Assembly: GCA_934279105.1 (NCBI GenBank) | Contig: CAKQWR010000055.1 | Span: 1 to 11,278 of the forward strand | DNA length: 11,278 bases | Source of the DNA: an uncultured Oribacterium sp. | Lineage (GTDB): Bacteria; Bacillota; Clostridia; Lachnospirales; Lachnospiraceae | Direction of reading: 5' to 3' | Part shown: piece by piece, positions 1 through 6,503 of the stretch | How the letters are laid out: the number at the start of each line of letters is the position of its first letter | Numbering within the stretch: the stretch's first letter is position 1 | Made by a program: the position numbers and the translations under genes | The notes under the pieces: model-generated | What the model was told of the DNA's origin: nothing | The model's database searches: none | Seen by the model: the letters and a program-made list of their open reading frames with translations, nothing else

Positions 1-62
1 GTCGATTGCAGAGGGCCTACCGGCTCTTCGGATTCGTTTTTTATATTTTCACGCCGCAGTGC
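1..62 (+). repeat. Partial copy of a dispersed structured repeat (right half)
   Basis: This stretch aligns without gaps to 5884-5943. Shared blocks are CGATTGC, GAGGGCCTAC, TCTT, GGA and CGCCGCAGTG. The distance between the GAGGGCCTAC and CGCCGCAGTG blocks is 31 bases in both copies, while the bases between them differ. Only the right half lies in this window, so the left arm of the long hairpin seen in the second copy cannot be checked here. The copy lies beyond the 3' end of the lysR-type gene, as the other copy lies beyond the 3' end of a minus-strand gene. The right arm is followed by a T-rich run, so terminator function is possible but unproven. Confidence 0.6.
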
Positions 63-107
63 AACTGACAGAAAGGACGGCCCTTCCCCCCTACGGCACG
101 TATTCCA

Positions 108-1010
108 TCACAGCAGGCCCTGGCGAACGAGGGTCTCGAACGCCTGCATTTCATCGGTGACCCACTTATCTTTATGGAAGAAGATCTGCCGGTACATCGT
201 CATGTCGAAATCGTCGACCTTGATTTCACGAAGCTCGCCACGTTCGATGGAATCCTGTACGGAAAAAGCCGGCAGGAAAGAAATGCCATGGTTTTCCTTC
301 ACGAGACGAATCAGTACCTCGGTGTTTCCGGTCTCGAAGAAAGGATGGATCTGCATGCGCTCTGCTGCGAGATGCTGTTCCAGCGCATAGCGGTAGTTTG
401 CATCCTTCTCGGTCAGGAAGAAGCGGAGATCGACGAGATCTGCGAGGTGTACATGGGAGACAGAGCCCACGCGCTTCTCACCTGGAATCTCCATCTCGGA
501 GCTTGCGACGAAGATGATCGGCTCTGGCTCTTCGAGAATCTTTACCCAGTTCTTATCGTAGACCCGACGGTCCAGGAAATAGACCACATCGACGAGATTA
601 TGCTCAAGCATATCGGTGAGCTCCTTCGGCGAGCCGGTCTTGATTTCCAGTGAGATTTCCGGATGCTCCTGGTAGAAATACTTCACGACGTTCGGAATCT
701 TATAGGTCAGAAGAGACTCGAGCGAGCCGATGCGAAGCTTATGCTCCTGCAGCTTTGAGTTGCCGAGTGCAGTGTGGACATCATCTACCCGACGGAGGAT
801 TTCATTGGCATACTGCAGAAACTCACGGCCCGGCGGTGTCAGCACGACACGACGACCAACACGATCGAAGAAACGAGTGTTAAATTCCTGCTCCAGCTGA
901 CGAATCTGAATCGTCACCGCTGCCTGTGTATAGCCGAGGGCCTCTGCTGCCTTCGAAAAGCTCTGCATCTCTACGATTTTGACAAAAGAAGTTAACTGAC
1001 GAATTTCCAT
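108..1010 (-). CDS. LysR-family transcriptional regulator
   Basis: A 300-residue protein, the usual LysR length. The N-terminal winged helix-turn-helix is clear (residues 1-60: MEIRQLTSFVKIVE, then AAEALGYTQAAVTIQIRQLE, then the FFDR and LTPPG wing). The rest (about 90-295) is the two-lobed effector-binding domain. I chose the ATG at 1010 because GGAAAGG lies 8 bases upstream; an ATG two codons earlier is too close to that site, and a further upstream ATG has none. The gene is divergent from sdaAB with about 200 bases between the start codons. In this family that arrangement usually means the regulator controls its divergent neighbour and itself, so serine dehydratase is the likely target. 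The effector cannot be read from the sequence. Confidence 0.93.
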   Translation of the reverse strand: MEIRQLTSFVKIVEMQSFSKAAEALGYTQAAVTIQIRQLEQEFNTRFFDRVGRRVVLTPPGREFLQYANEILRRVDDVHTALGNSKLQEHKLRIGSLESLLTYKIPNVVKYFYQEHPEISLEIKTGSPKELTDMLEHNLVDVVYFLDRRVYDKNWVKILEEPEPIIFVASSEMEIPGEKRVGSVSHVHLADLVDLRFFLTEKDANYRYALEQHLAAERMQIHPFFETGNTEVLIRLVKENHGISFLPAFSVQDSIERGELREIKVDDFDMTMYRQIFFHKDKWVTDEMQAFETLVRQGLL

Positions 1011-1044
1011 AACCATATCCTTTCCGCCTGCATTTCTTCTTTCT

Positions 1045-1073
1045 ATTATAATTGAGAATGCGTGAGTATACAA
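1045..1073 (-). promoter_or_regulatory. Probable sigma-A promoter of the lysR-type gene
   Basis: On the minus strand, a perfect -10 box TATAAT (1050-1045) lies 17 bases downstream of TTGTAT (1073-1068), which matches the -35 consensus at 4 of 6 positions. Transcription would start about 30 bases before the chosen ATG. Confidence 0.7.
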
Positions 1074-1148
1074 TAAAAATATAAATTATTTTTATCGATT
1101 GAATAAAGCCTATCTAGTGAAACATGCGACTTTACGCGGCTTTATGGC

Positions 1149-1177
1149 TTGTTATCTACCTGCGCAGGTATTAAAAT
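1149..1177 (+). promoter_or_regulatory. Probable sdaAB promoter with a palindromic operator in its spacer
   Basis: TTGTTA (1149-1154) and TAAAAT (1172-1177) are 17 bases apart and fit a sigma-A promoter. The spacer holds a perfect 14-bp palindrome, TACCTGCGCAGGTA (1157-1170). Upstream lies a separate inverted repeat ATAAAGCC/GGCTTTAT (1103-1110 and 1138-1145), which could be the LysR recognition region. A palindrome between the two promoter boxes is a typical place for repressor or MerR-like control, but which protein binds it is inference. Confidence 0.5.
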
Positions 1178-1214
1178 CATTTATAGATTTTATTCGTTCG
1201 AAGGAGACACAGAT

Positions 1215-1883
1215 ATGGACGTTTTTGATATTATCGGGCCCGTGATGATCGGTCCGTCGAGTTCACATACCGCGGGCGCATGTCGCCTGGGACGTGTGGC
1301 CAACAAGTTAATGGATGGAAAGAAGCCGGCACGCTGCGATATTCAGCTTTCCGGCTCGTTTTCACGTACAGGACGCGGCCACGGTACAGACCGTGCCATC
1401 GTGGGCGGCATCATGGGCTTCGAAACCGATGACACCCGTATCCGAGATGCGCTGGGAATTGCGAAGAAAGAGGGCATCGAAATCAATTTTATTCATGAAG
1501 ATATCCCGAATGCGCATCCGAATACTGCGCGGATCACATATTACCTGCCGAACGGGAAAAGCGGGTATATGCAGGGGGCCAGCGTCGGGGGCGGAAATAT
1601 CCGCATCGACAACATCAACGGCATGGAGGTGACCTTCTCCGGCGACAAGGAAACCATCCTCGTGCTGCATCGCGATGTACCAGGCGTGATTGCAAACGTA
1701 ACCAACCTCATGCACCTCATGTACAGTGACATCAACATCGGTGCGTTCCAGCTGAGCCGACGCGAGAAAGGCGGCGAGGCTCTGATGACCATCGAAGCTG
1801 ATTCCGTTCCACCAGAGAAAATCACCGAAGACATCCGCCAGACTCCAGATGTCCTGAACTGTCTGCTGATTCACAAGATCTGA
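1215..1883 (+). CDS. sdaAB: L-serine dehydratase, iron-sulfur-dependent, beta subunit
   Basis: A 222-residue protein. The beta subunit pairs with SdaAA to deaminate L-serine to pyruvate and ammonia in the cytoplasm using a 4Fe-4S cluster instead of pyridoxal phosphate. The family signature is clear: VFDIIGPVMIGPSSSHTAGA (residues 3-22), GHGTDRAIVGGI (55-66) and ASVGGGNI (122-129). Residues 148-222 form an ACT domain (LHRDVPGVIANVTNLM), the usual small-molecule-sensing module of this subunit. The start is the ATG 8 bases after AAGGAG; an earlier in-frame ATG at 1149 overlaps the probable promoter. The sdaAA gene follows after an unusually long gap of 193 bases that contains a terminator-like hairpin. 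Confidence 0.96.
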   Translation: MDVFDIIGPVMIGPSSSHTAGACRLGRVANKLMDGKKPARCDIQLSGSFSRTGRGHGTDRAIVGGIMGFETDDTRIRDALGIAKKEGIEINFIHEDIPNAHPNTARITYYLPNGKSGYMQGASVGGGNIRIDNINGMEVTFSGDKETILVLHRDVPGVIANVTNLMHLMYSDINIGAFQLSRREKGGEALMTIEADSVPPEKITEDIRQTPDVLNCLLIHKI

Positions 1884-1889
1884 TGCTAA

Positions 1890-1947
1890 GGCCTTCAAAC
1901 AAAAACGCACCGGTGCTTGCACCGAAGTGCGTTTTTACTTGAAGGCC
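1890..1947 (+). terminator. Bidirectional intrinsic terminator or attenuator after sdaAB
   Basis: A long nested inverted repeat. The outer arms are GGCCTTCAA/TTGAAGGCC (1890-1898 and 1939-1947), the middle arms AAAAACGCAC/GTGCGTTTTT (1901-1910 and 1927-1936) and the inner arms CGGTGC/GCACCG around a 2-base loop, with only an AA bulge. The A-run on one side and the T-run on the other let it work on either strand. It lies between two subunit genes that must be made together, so partial read-through or regulated attenuation is likely. Confidence 0.8.
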
Positions 1948-1950
1948 GCC

Positions 1951-2044
1951 CGACATGAGGATGTAGCGATTTTTCTTTTTAGAAAAATCAGCGGAATCCG
2001 AATGTCGACAGGATTGCGATAGCTTCGAAGAAGCAAAGCAATCC
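1951..2044 (+). promoter_or_regulatory. Structured spacer between sdaAB and sdaAA, possible leader switch
   Basis: Two adjacent hairpins fill this spacer. The first has CGACAT/ATGTCG outer arms (1951-1956 and 2002-2007) and a GATTTTTC/GAAAAATC inner stem (1968-1975 and 1982-1989). The second has GGATTGC/GCAATCC (2011-2017 and 2038-2044) enclosing GCTTC/GAAGC. AATCC at 1995-1999 can also pair with GGATT at 2011-2015, so the second hairpin has a competitor. I see no good separate promoter for sdaAA here. No known riboswitch class was recognised. Confidence 0.35.
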
Positions 2045-2076
2045 GTAGCATCAAGATAATAAAAAAGGAGATTCCC

Positions 2077-2964
2077 ATGCTGAAATATAATTCGATCGCT
2101 GAGCTCATCGAGGCCGCGAAGAAAGAAAATAAAAAAATTTCCGAGCTTGTGCTGGTGGATCAGGCGGCAGGTGCCGAAGTCGATCCGGAGGTACTGTATG
2201 CGCGGATGGAGAAGAACTTCGACGTCATGTGTGAGGCCGTCGAGTCCGGTTCCGAGAAGGACCAGGTATCGATGTCCGGACTTACCGGCGGTGAAGGCTA
2301 TCATATGTTTGACTACGCGAAGCGTACCGAGGGTGGCCTTTGCGGCAGCTTCATAACCGGTGCGATGGCACGGGCGCTCAGTGTGGCTGGGTGCAATGCT
2401 TCCATGGGGCGCATCGTCGCGAGCCCGACGGCTGGCTCCTGCGGTATTCTTCCAGGCTGCCTCGTTTCTTTATATAAGGAAGGTAAAGCAAAGAAGCGCG
2501 ATATCGTGATGTCTATGTTCACATCCGGTGCCTTCGGCATGGTGATTGCGAAAAACGCATCGATTGCCGGTGCGACCGGTGGCTGTCAGGCAGAATGTGG
2601 AAGTGCAGCCGGCATGGCCGCCGCCGCTCTCGTTGAGCTTATGGGCGGAAGCCCGGACATGTGTGGTGATGCGCTGGCTATCGCCATCGCAAACCAGCTC
2701 GGCCTCGCATGCGACCCTGTCGCCGGCCTCGTCGAGATTCCATGCATCAAACGTAACGTCTCCGGCGTCATGATCGCCTTTTCCAGCGCCGACATGGTCC
2801 TCGCAGGCATCAAGGCCTATATCCCGGCTGACGAGTGCATCGGCGCGATGCAGTCCGTCGGTGATATGATGAACAGCGCCCTGAAAGAAACCGCCGGCGG
2901 CGGCCTCGCCGCCACCCCAACCGGTCGCAAACTAAAAGAAAAAGTCTTTGGAGCGGAGGAGTAA
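2077..2964 (+). CDS. sdaAA: L-serine dehydratase, iron-sulfur-dependent, alpha subunit
   Basis: A 295-residue catalytic subunit of the two-part serine dehydratase. The strongly conserved segment SPTAGSCGILPG lies at 116-127. The three cysteines expected to hold the 4Fe-4S cluster are Cys174 (AECGSA), Cys212 (LACDPVAG) and Cys223 (IPCIKRN); the 11-residue gap between the last two is the family spacing. The fourth iron site is left open for substrate, as in aconitase-like chemistry. The start has AAAGGAG 6 bases upstream. The last codons and the stop codon lie inside the first unit of a hairpin repeat, so the extreme C-terminus (Glu-Glu) may come from a repeat insertion. The partner gene sdaAB is upstream. 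Confidence 0.96.
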   Translation: MLKYNSIAELIEAAKKENKKISELVLVDQAAGAEVDPEVLYARMEKNFDVMCEAVESGSEKDQVSMSGLTGGEGYHMFDYAKRTEGGLCGSFITGAMARALSVAGCNASMGRIVASPTAGSCGILPGCLVSLYKEGKAKKRDIVMSMFTSGAFGMVIAKNASIAGATGGCQAECGSAAGMAAAALVELMGGSPDMCGDALAIAIANQLGLACDPVAGLVEIPCIKRNVSGVMIAFSSADMVLAGIKAYIPADECIGAMQSVGDMMNSALKETAGGGLAATPTGRKLKEKVFGAEE

Positions 2965-3101
2965 TTATCAGATTACTCCGTAGCGAAATCCCACCGAGCT
3001 GTGCTCGGTGCCCGAAGGGCTAACGCTGGCAAACCGAAGGCCAGCGTTAGGGCAGGAGGAGTAATCATCAGATTACTCCGTAGCGAAATCCCACCGAGCT
3101 G
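2955..3101. repeat. Two-unit hairpin repeat with an exact 100-bp period
   Basis: A 47-bp unit at 2955-3001 recurs at 3055-3101 with one mismatch (2966 T, 3066 C). Each unit opens with a hairpin GGAGTAAT/ATTACTCC. Between the units are three more perfect stems: CACCGAGC/GCTCGGTG (2992-2999 and 3003-3010), GCCC/GGGC (3010-3020) and CTAACGCTGGC/GCCAGCGTTAG (3020-3030 and 3040-3050). No long T-run follows, so a classical terminator is not evident. The first unit overlaps the sdaAA stop codon. Confidence 0.85.
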
Positions 3102-3133
3102 CACCTTCGCTTTATAAAAAAGTGATAATTTAG

Positions 3134-3162
3134 TTTTCATATCTATCACGCTGTGTTATAGT
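3134..3162 (+). promoter_or_regulatory. Probable promoter of the nucleobase permease gene
   Basis: TTTTCA (3134-3139) and TATAGT (3157-3162) are 17 bases apart. The predicted transcript would start near 3169, giving a leader of roughly 35 bases. I see no PyrR-type or purine riboswitch fold in such a short leader. Confidence 0.55.
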
Positions 3163-3204
3163 CTCATGTGATTTCTGTTTGTTTTTATAGAAAAGGGGAT
3201 TTTT

Positions 3205-4638
3205 ATGAGTGATGAAAAGATGAAAATCGGTGAAGAGGGCATCTATGATGCGAAGCGTCTCGGCACCGGCAAGGTTCTGATTCTCGGTTTCCAGCATATG
3301 TTCGCCATGTTTGGCTCGACGGTTCTGGTTCCGCTGCTCACCGGCTTAAGCGTTTCGACGACACTTCTGTTTGCAGGTCTCGGTACACTGCTGTTCCACA
3401 TGATCAGTAAGAAGAAGGTTCCGGCTTTCCTCGGATCTTCTTTCGCTTTCCTCGCAGGTTATGCAGCCATCGCACCAAACGGTGATCCGGATCTGCTCCG
3501 CTATGCCTGCTTCGGTGTGGCCTGTGCAGGTCTTGTATATCTGATTCTGGCAGCTGCCTTCCGTGCTTTCGGTACTTCAAAGGTTATGAAGTACTTCCCG
3601 CCAGTGGTTACCGGTCCGATCATCATCGCCATCGGTCTTAACCTCTCGAAGTCAGCAGTTGAAAACTGCTCCACGAACTGGGGTATCGCACTGGTAGCGA
3701 TCCTCATCGTCGTCGTATGCAACATCTGGGGCCGTGGCATGGTAAAGATCATCCCGATTCTTCTCGGTGTTATGGGCTCCTATATCGTAGCTGCGATTTC
3801 TGGTTGTATCGATTTCACACCGGTAGGAGAGGCTGCATGGTTCGGTCTGCCGATTCAGTATGGCCACACAGTATTCTCTCTGTTTACAGATGGAAGCCTC
3901 GATTCATCACTTCTGATTACATCGGTCATCACCATCGTACCGATCGCATTTGCAACCATGATGGAGCATATCGGTGATATCTCAGCGATTTCCTCTACGG
4001 TTGGTAAGAACTTCATCCAGGATCCAGGTCTTCACCGTACACTGACCGGTGATGGTCTTGCAACCACACTGGCTTCTCTTTTCGGCGCACCGGCGAATAC
4101 GACCTACGGCGAGAACACCGGTGTGCTTACGCTGACAAAGGTGTATGATCCGATGGTCATCCGTCTGGCAGCCTGCATTGCCATGGTACTCAGCTTCTGT
4201 CCGAAGTTTGCAGCACTGATCGAAGTCATGCCGTCTGCAACGGTTGGCGGTATCTCTCTGGTTCTTTACGGTATGATTTCTGCTGTCGGTGTACGTAATG
4301 TCGTTGAGACGAAGGTTGATTTCTCACAGTCACGTAACGTTATCATCGCAGCGCTTATCCTCGTACTGGCCATCGGTATCAACTACTCCACAGCTGGTGC
4401 AATCGTGATTCCTCTTGGTGCGATCACCATCAACTTCTCCGGTATCGCAACAGGTTCACTCGTGGGTATCCTGCTGAATGCAATCCTGCCGGGTAAGGAT
4501 TATGAGTTCGTTGATGATAAGCCAAATGATACCGGCGTTAACTTCGAAATCGCGCAGGGCGAGTCTCTCGTATGGCAGCTTGCAAAGAAGGCTGGCCAGC
4601 AGAACATGATGGAAGACGGCAACACGAAGGAGAAGTAA
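3205..4638 (+). CDS. uraA: Uracil permease-type NCS2 nucleobase transporter
   Basis: A 477-residue membrane protein with many hydrophobic segments, matching the 14-helix NCS2 (nucleobase:cation symporter-2) family. It should import uracil or a related base with protons for salvage. The conserved QH pair is at 30-31. The two substrate-contacting glutamates expected from UraA are present as Glu254 (MMEHIGDI) and Glu303 (TYGENTGV), 49 residues apart as in the E. coli protein. The long conserved motif around GDGLATTLASLFGAPANTTY is at 282-301. The start has AAAGGGG about 8 bases upstream. The gene has its own promoter and terminator and no pyrimidine gene beside it, so the substrate is assigned by family only; xanthine or uric acid carriers are the main alternatives, but the sequence resembles the uracil branch. 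Confidence 0.88.
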   Translation: MSDEKMKIGEEGIYDAKRLGTGKVLILGFQHMFAMFGSTVLVPLLTGLSVSTTLLFAGLGTLLFHMISKKKVPAFLGSSFAFLAGYAAIAPNGDPDLLRYACFGVACAGLVYLILAAAFRAFGTSKVMKYFPPVVTGPIIIAIGLNLSKSAVENCSTNWGIALVAILIVVVCNIWGRGMVKIIPILLGVMGSYIVAAISGCIDFTPVGEAAWFGLPIQYGHTVFSLFTDGSLDSSLLITSVITIVPIAFATMMEHIGDISAISSTVGKNFIQDPGLHRTLTGDGLATTLASLFGAPANTTYGENTGVLTLTKVYDPMVIRLAACIAMVLSFCPKFAALIEVMPSATVGGISLVLYGMISAVGVRNVVETKVDFSQSRNVIIAALILVLAIGINYSTAGAIVIPLGAITINFSGIATGSLVGILLNAILPGKDYEFVDDKPNDTGVNFEIAQGESLVWQLAKKAGQQNMMEDGNTKEK

Positions 4639-4711
4639 TTCTCATTCACATATCATAAGGCGCGGAGCGCTGCTGGAATCAGCACAGCGCACCGATGCCT
4701 GAACATCTCGG

Positions 4712-4738
4712 GAGACGGCCACATGGCCGTCTCTTTTA
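4712..4738 (+). terminator. Intrinsic terminator after the permease gene
   Basis: GAGACGGCC and GGCCGTCTC (4712-4720 and 4725-4733) form a 9-bp stem with a four-base loop, followed by TTTTAGTTTATTT. A weaker hairpin GCGCTG...CAGCGC lies just upstream near 4667-4690. Confidence 0.88.
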
Positions 4739-4753
4739 GTTTATTTAAAAAAC

Positions 4754-4910
4754 GTAACAGTTCAGCCAACCCCTTTGTGAAAATTTTGCAATGTAGAATT
4801 TTCGAAATCAGGGCATCTGCCAACGACGGTCATGCCTACGGCGAGGGAGCTCCGAACTGTTACCTGAACAGTGACCAAAATTCTGAATTCTGTGCAAAAT
4901 CTTTGTAAAG
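4754..4910 (+). other. Candidate structured RNA element with interleaved helices
   Basis: This is the core of the 333-base gene-free gap before the HAD phosphatase gene; it holds no convincing gene. Helix A pairs GTAACAGTTC (4754-4763) with GAACTGTTAC (4854-4863). Helix B pairs 4773-4790 with 4893-4910: 17 of 18 positions pair if G-U wobble is allowed, and it continues as AGAATTTT/AAAATTCT (4795-4802 and 4877-4884). The order is A, B, A', B', a pseudoknot-like topology, unless A' instead folds locally (ACTGTT/AACAGT at 4856-4861 and 4867-4872). The three wobble pairs are valid only in the plus-strand transcript. No known class was recognised and no promoter is clear. Confidence 0.4.
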
Positions 4911-4971
4911 TCACGGACATATGGTCGTGCTGTGTGATAAAGTACATAGGACAGAAAGTATGAGGTGAATT

Positions 4972-5778
4972 ATGGAACAGTTTTCAAATATTGATTTTAA
5001 TGCCATTAAGGGTTTTATCTGCGATATGGATGGTGTCATCTACCACGGAAATCAGATTCTTCCGGGGGTACGTGAGTTCATTCAGTGGATGCAGGATGAG
5101 AATAAGGAATATCTTTTTCTGACGAATAATAGTGGCTACACGCCGCGGGAGCTGAATCAGAAGCTGGCGCGGATGGGCCTCGATGTACCGGAGGAGCATT
5201 TCTATACGAGTGCGCTTGCGACTGCAGCATTTCTCCGGCAGCAGGCACCGGGATGCTCTGTCTTCGCCATCGGTGAGGCGGGCCTCCTGAATGCGCTCTA
5301 TGATGCCGGTGTCACGATGAACGATGTAAATCCGGATTATGTAGTGGTGGGAGAGGGGCGTGCGTATTCGCTCGATACGCTGACGAAGGCGACGAACCTC
5401 GTGCTCGGTGGCGCAAAGCTGATCGGTGCAAACTCTGATGTGTCCGGTCCGATCGAGAACGGTATCGCACCGGCCTGCGGTGCGCTGGTTGCACCGATCG
5501 AGCTTGCGACCGGTAAGAAGGCGTATTTCTGCGGAAAGCCGAATCCACTCATGATGCGCACCGGCCTCCGTCTGCTTGGCTGTCACTCTGCGGAAGCAGT
5601 GATGATCGGCGACCGCATGGACACCGATGTCATCTCCGGCATGGAGAGTGGTATGGCGACCGTCTTGGTACTGTCCGGCGTGTCGACCCGCGAAACCCTG
5701 AGCACCTACGCCTATCGTCCAAGCATCGTCCTGAACGGCGTCGGGGACATCCCGGGTCTCGCTGTGCAGAAGAGCTGA
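4972..5778 (+). CDS. HAD-superfamily phosphatase, NagD/HAD-IIA type
   Basis: A 268-residue cytoplasmic phosphohydrolase. The catalytic motif DMDGV (residues 18-22) gives the nucleophile Asp18 and acid-base Asp20. Motif II is LTNNSG (50-55), the motif III lysine is Lys189 in CGKPNP, and motif IV is GDRMDTD (213-219). The large cap between motifs II and III (about 80-180) and the TNNS signature place it in the C2-cap NagD group, which hydrolyses nucleoside monophosphates, sugar phosphates or glycolytic side products. It starts after GAGGTGA with good spacing. No nag genes are nearby, so the name nagD is not justified and the true substrate is unknown. Confidence 0.9.
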   Translation: MEQFSNIDFNAIKGFICDMDGVIYHGNQILPGVREFIQWMQDENKEYLFLTNNSGYTPRELNQKLARMGLDVPEEHFYTSALATAAFLRQQAPGCSVFAIGEAGLLNALYDAGVTMNDVNPDYVVVGEGRAYSLDTLTKATNLVLGGAKLIGANSDVSGPIENGIAPACGALVAPIELATGKKAYFCGKPNPLMMRTGLRLLGCHSAEAVMIGDRMDTDVISGMESGMATVLVLSGVSTRETLSTYAYRPSIVLNGVGDIPGLAVQKS

Positions 5779-5972
5779 TATACGAAAAGCTGATTACGGC
5801 CAGCAGAACCCTGCGCCGAGGAGGTGTAAAATAAAAAATCAGATCCCTTAGAGCCAGTTGGATTTATTTCCTTAGCACCCTCAGCGATTGCCGAGGGCCT
5901 ACTGGGTCTTAGGAATCTGATGTTTGCTTTTACCGCCGCAGTGTTTCTGCTGGCTGCAATCAACTTCGTATA
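5779..5972. repeat. Long imperfect palindrome filling the gap between two convergent stop codons
   Basis: From the outside in: TATACGAA/TTCGTATA (5779-5786 and 5965-5972) touches both stop codons. Next are GCTGATTACGGCCAGCAG/CTGCTGGCTGCAATCAAC (5789-5806 and 5947-5964), a CTGCG...GTAAAA block facing TTTTAC...CGCAG, a 24-base arm pair (5838-5861 and 5898-5921) and an apical CCCTC/GAGGG hairpin (5878-5882 and 5893-5897). The right half matches 1-62 of this window. A-rich and T-rich flanks around the central stem would allow termination in both directions. Confidence 0.8.
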
Positions 5973-6215
5973 TTAGATATTTGCGCCGCCCATCATGAAA
6001 TCGACAACCAGCTTCATATCTTCCGGCTCCGCCACGATGAGCTCGAGCTCATTGATGGTTGCCTTTGTGAAAAGATTTGCAGTGAAGAGCATCTGAGAAA
6101 GCTTTGACTTCAGGTTGATGCGATCGCCTTCCTTGGAAATGAGATATACAGAACCCTTGCACTTATCGAGTACCTCGAAGAGACCTTCTACATTATTGAC
6201 GTTTACAAGCTTCAT
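5973..6215 (-). CDS. Small HPr-fold protein lacking the phosphorylated histidine
   Basis: An 80-residue protein with a perfect-looking AAAGGAGGT ribosome binding site before the ATG. Its length and its middle and end resemble HPr, the phosphocarrier of the PTS sugar system: residues 33-44 (INLKSKLSQMLF) match the HPr segment around regulatory Ser46 (NLKS, here Ser37), and 54-75 resemble its last strand and helix. The GLHARPA active site is absent and the protein has no histidine at all, so it cannot carry phosphate from enzyme I. Crh of Bacillus is a known HPr paralogue that lost His15 but kept Ser46, and a similar regulatory role is possible. The assignment rests on pattern matching by eye; a small protein of unknown function is the alternative. 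Confidence 0.6.
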   Translation of the reverse strand: MKLVNVNNVEGLFEVLDKCKGSVYLISKEGDRINLKSKLSQMLFTANLFTKATINELELIVAEPEDMKLVVDFMMGGANI

Positions 6216-6300
6216 AACAAACCTCCTTTGTTTGCATTATCGTTTGTGTTTATCGACACTTTTGCGATACAGTGTTTATTTATCTGTACCATGAAATGAT

Positions 6301-6329
6301 GATATAGCACATTTAACAAAGATACAAGT
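6301..6329 (-). promoter_or_regulatory. Possible promoter of the HPr-like gene
   Basis: On the minus strand TATATC (6306-6301), preceded by TGC as an extended -10, lies 17 bases after ACTTGT (6329-6324). The -35 match is weak. The leader would be about 80 bases. Confidence 0.4.
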
Positions 6330-6392
6330 AAATTCTTGTGTACATTTACGGCTTGAATTGTAGCGTTTTTCTTATTCATATGACAAAGCAGA

Positions 6393-6422
6393 TTCACTAT
6401 CATGTAAAAACTATGCTATACT
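6393..6422 (+). promoter_or_regulatory. Probable rpiB promoter
   Basis: An extended -10 box TGCTATACT (TATACT at 6417-6422) lies 18 bases after TTCACT (6393-6398). The leader before the rpiB start would be about 75 bases. The 288-base divergent gap between the HPr-like gene and rpiB holds this promoter and the one on the opposite strand; I see nothing else in it. Confidence 0.5.
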
Positions 6423-6503
6423 GCAGGTGAAACAGATGAAAGTTTGTTTAATAATTGACAAAAACACAAGGCGCATTCAGCGAATGGACGAGGAGAAAAG
6501 AAC

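Noticed and set aside
174..653. Long open frame on the plus strand opposite the lysR-type gene
   Set aside because: It is antisense to a clear LysR coding sequence, has no family resemblance and no proper ribosome binding site.
3163..3204. Purine or pyrimidine-sensing riboswitch or PyrR site before the permease
   Set aside because: The leader after the predicted start is only about 35 bases and shows no conserved aptamer or anti-terminator.
4723..4908. Small 61-residue open frame in the gap before the HAD phosphatase
   Set aside because: It starts inside the terminator hairpin, has no ribosome binding site, and its span is better explained by the paired RNA-like arms.
6212..6403. 63-residue open frame on the minus strand upstream of the HPr-like gene
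   Set aside because: It runs through the divergent promoter region and overlaps the start of the better-supported HPr-like gene; its composition is that of AT-rich noncoding DNA.
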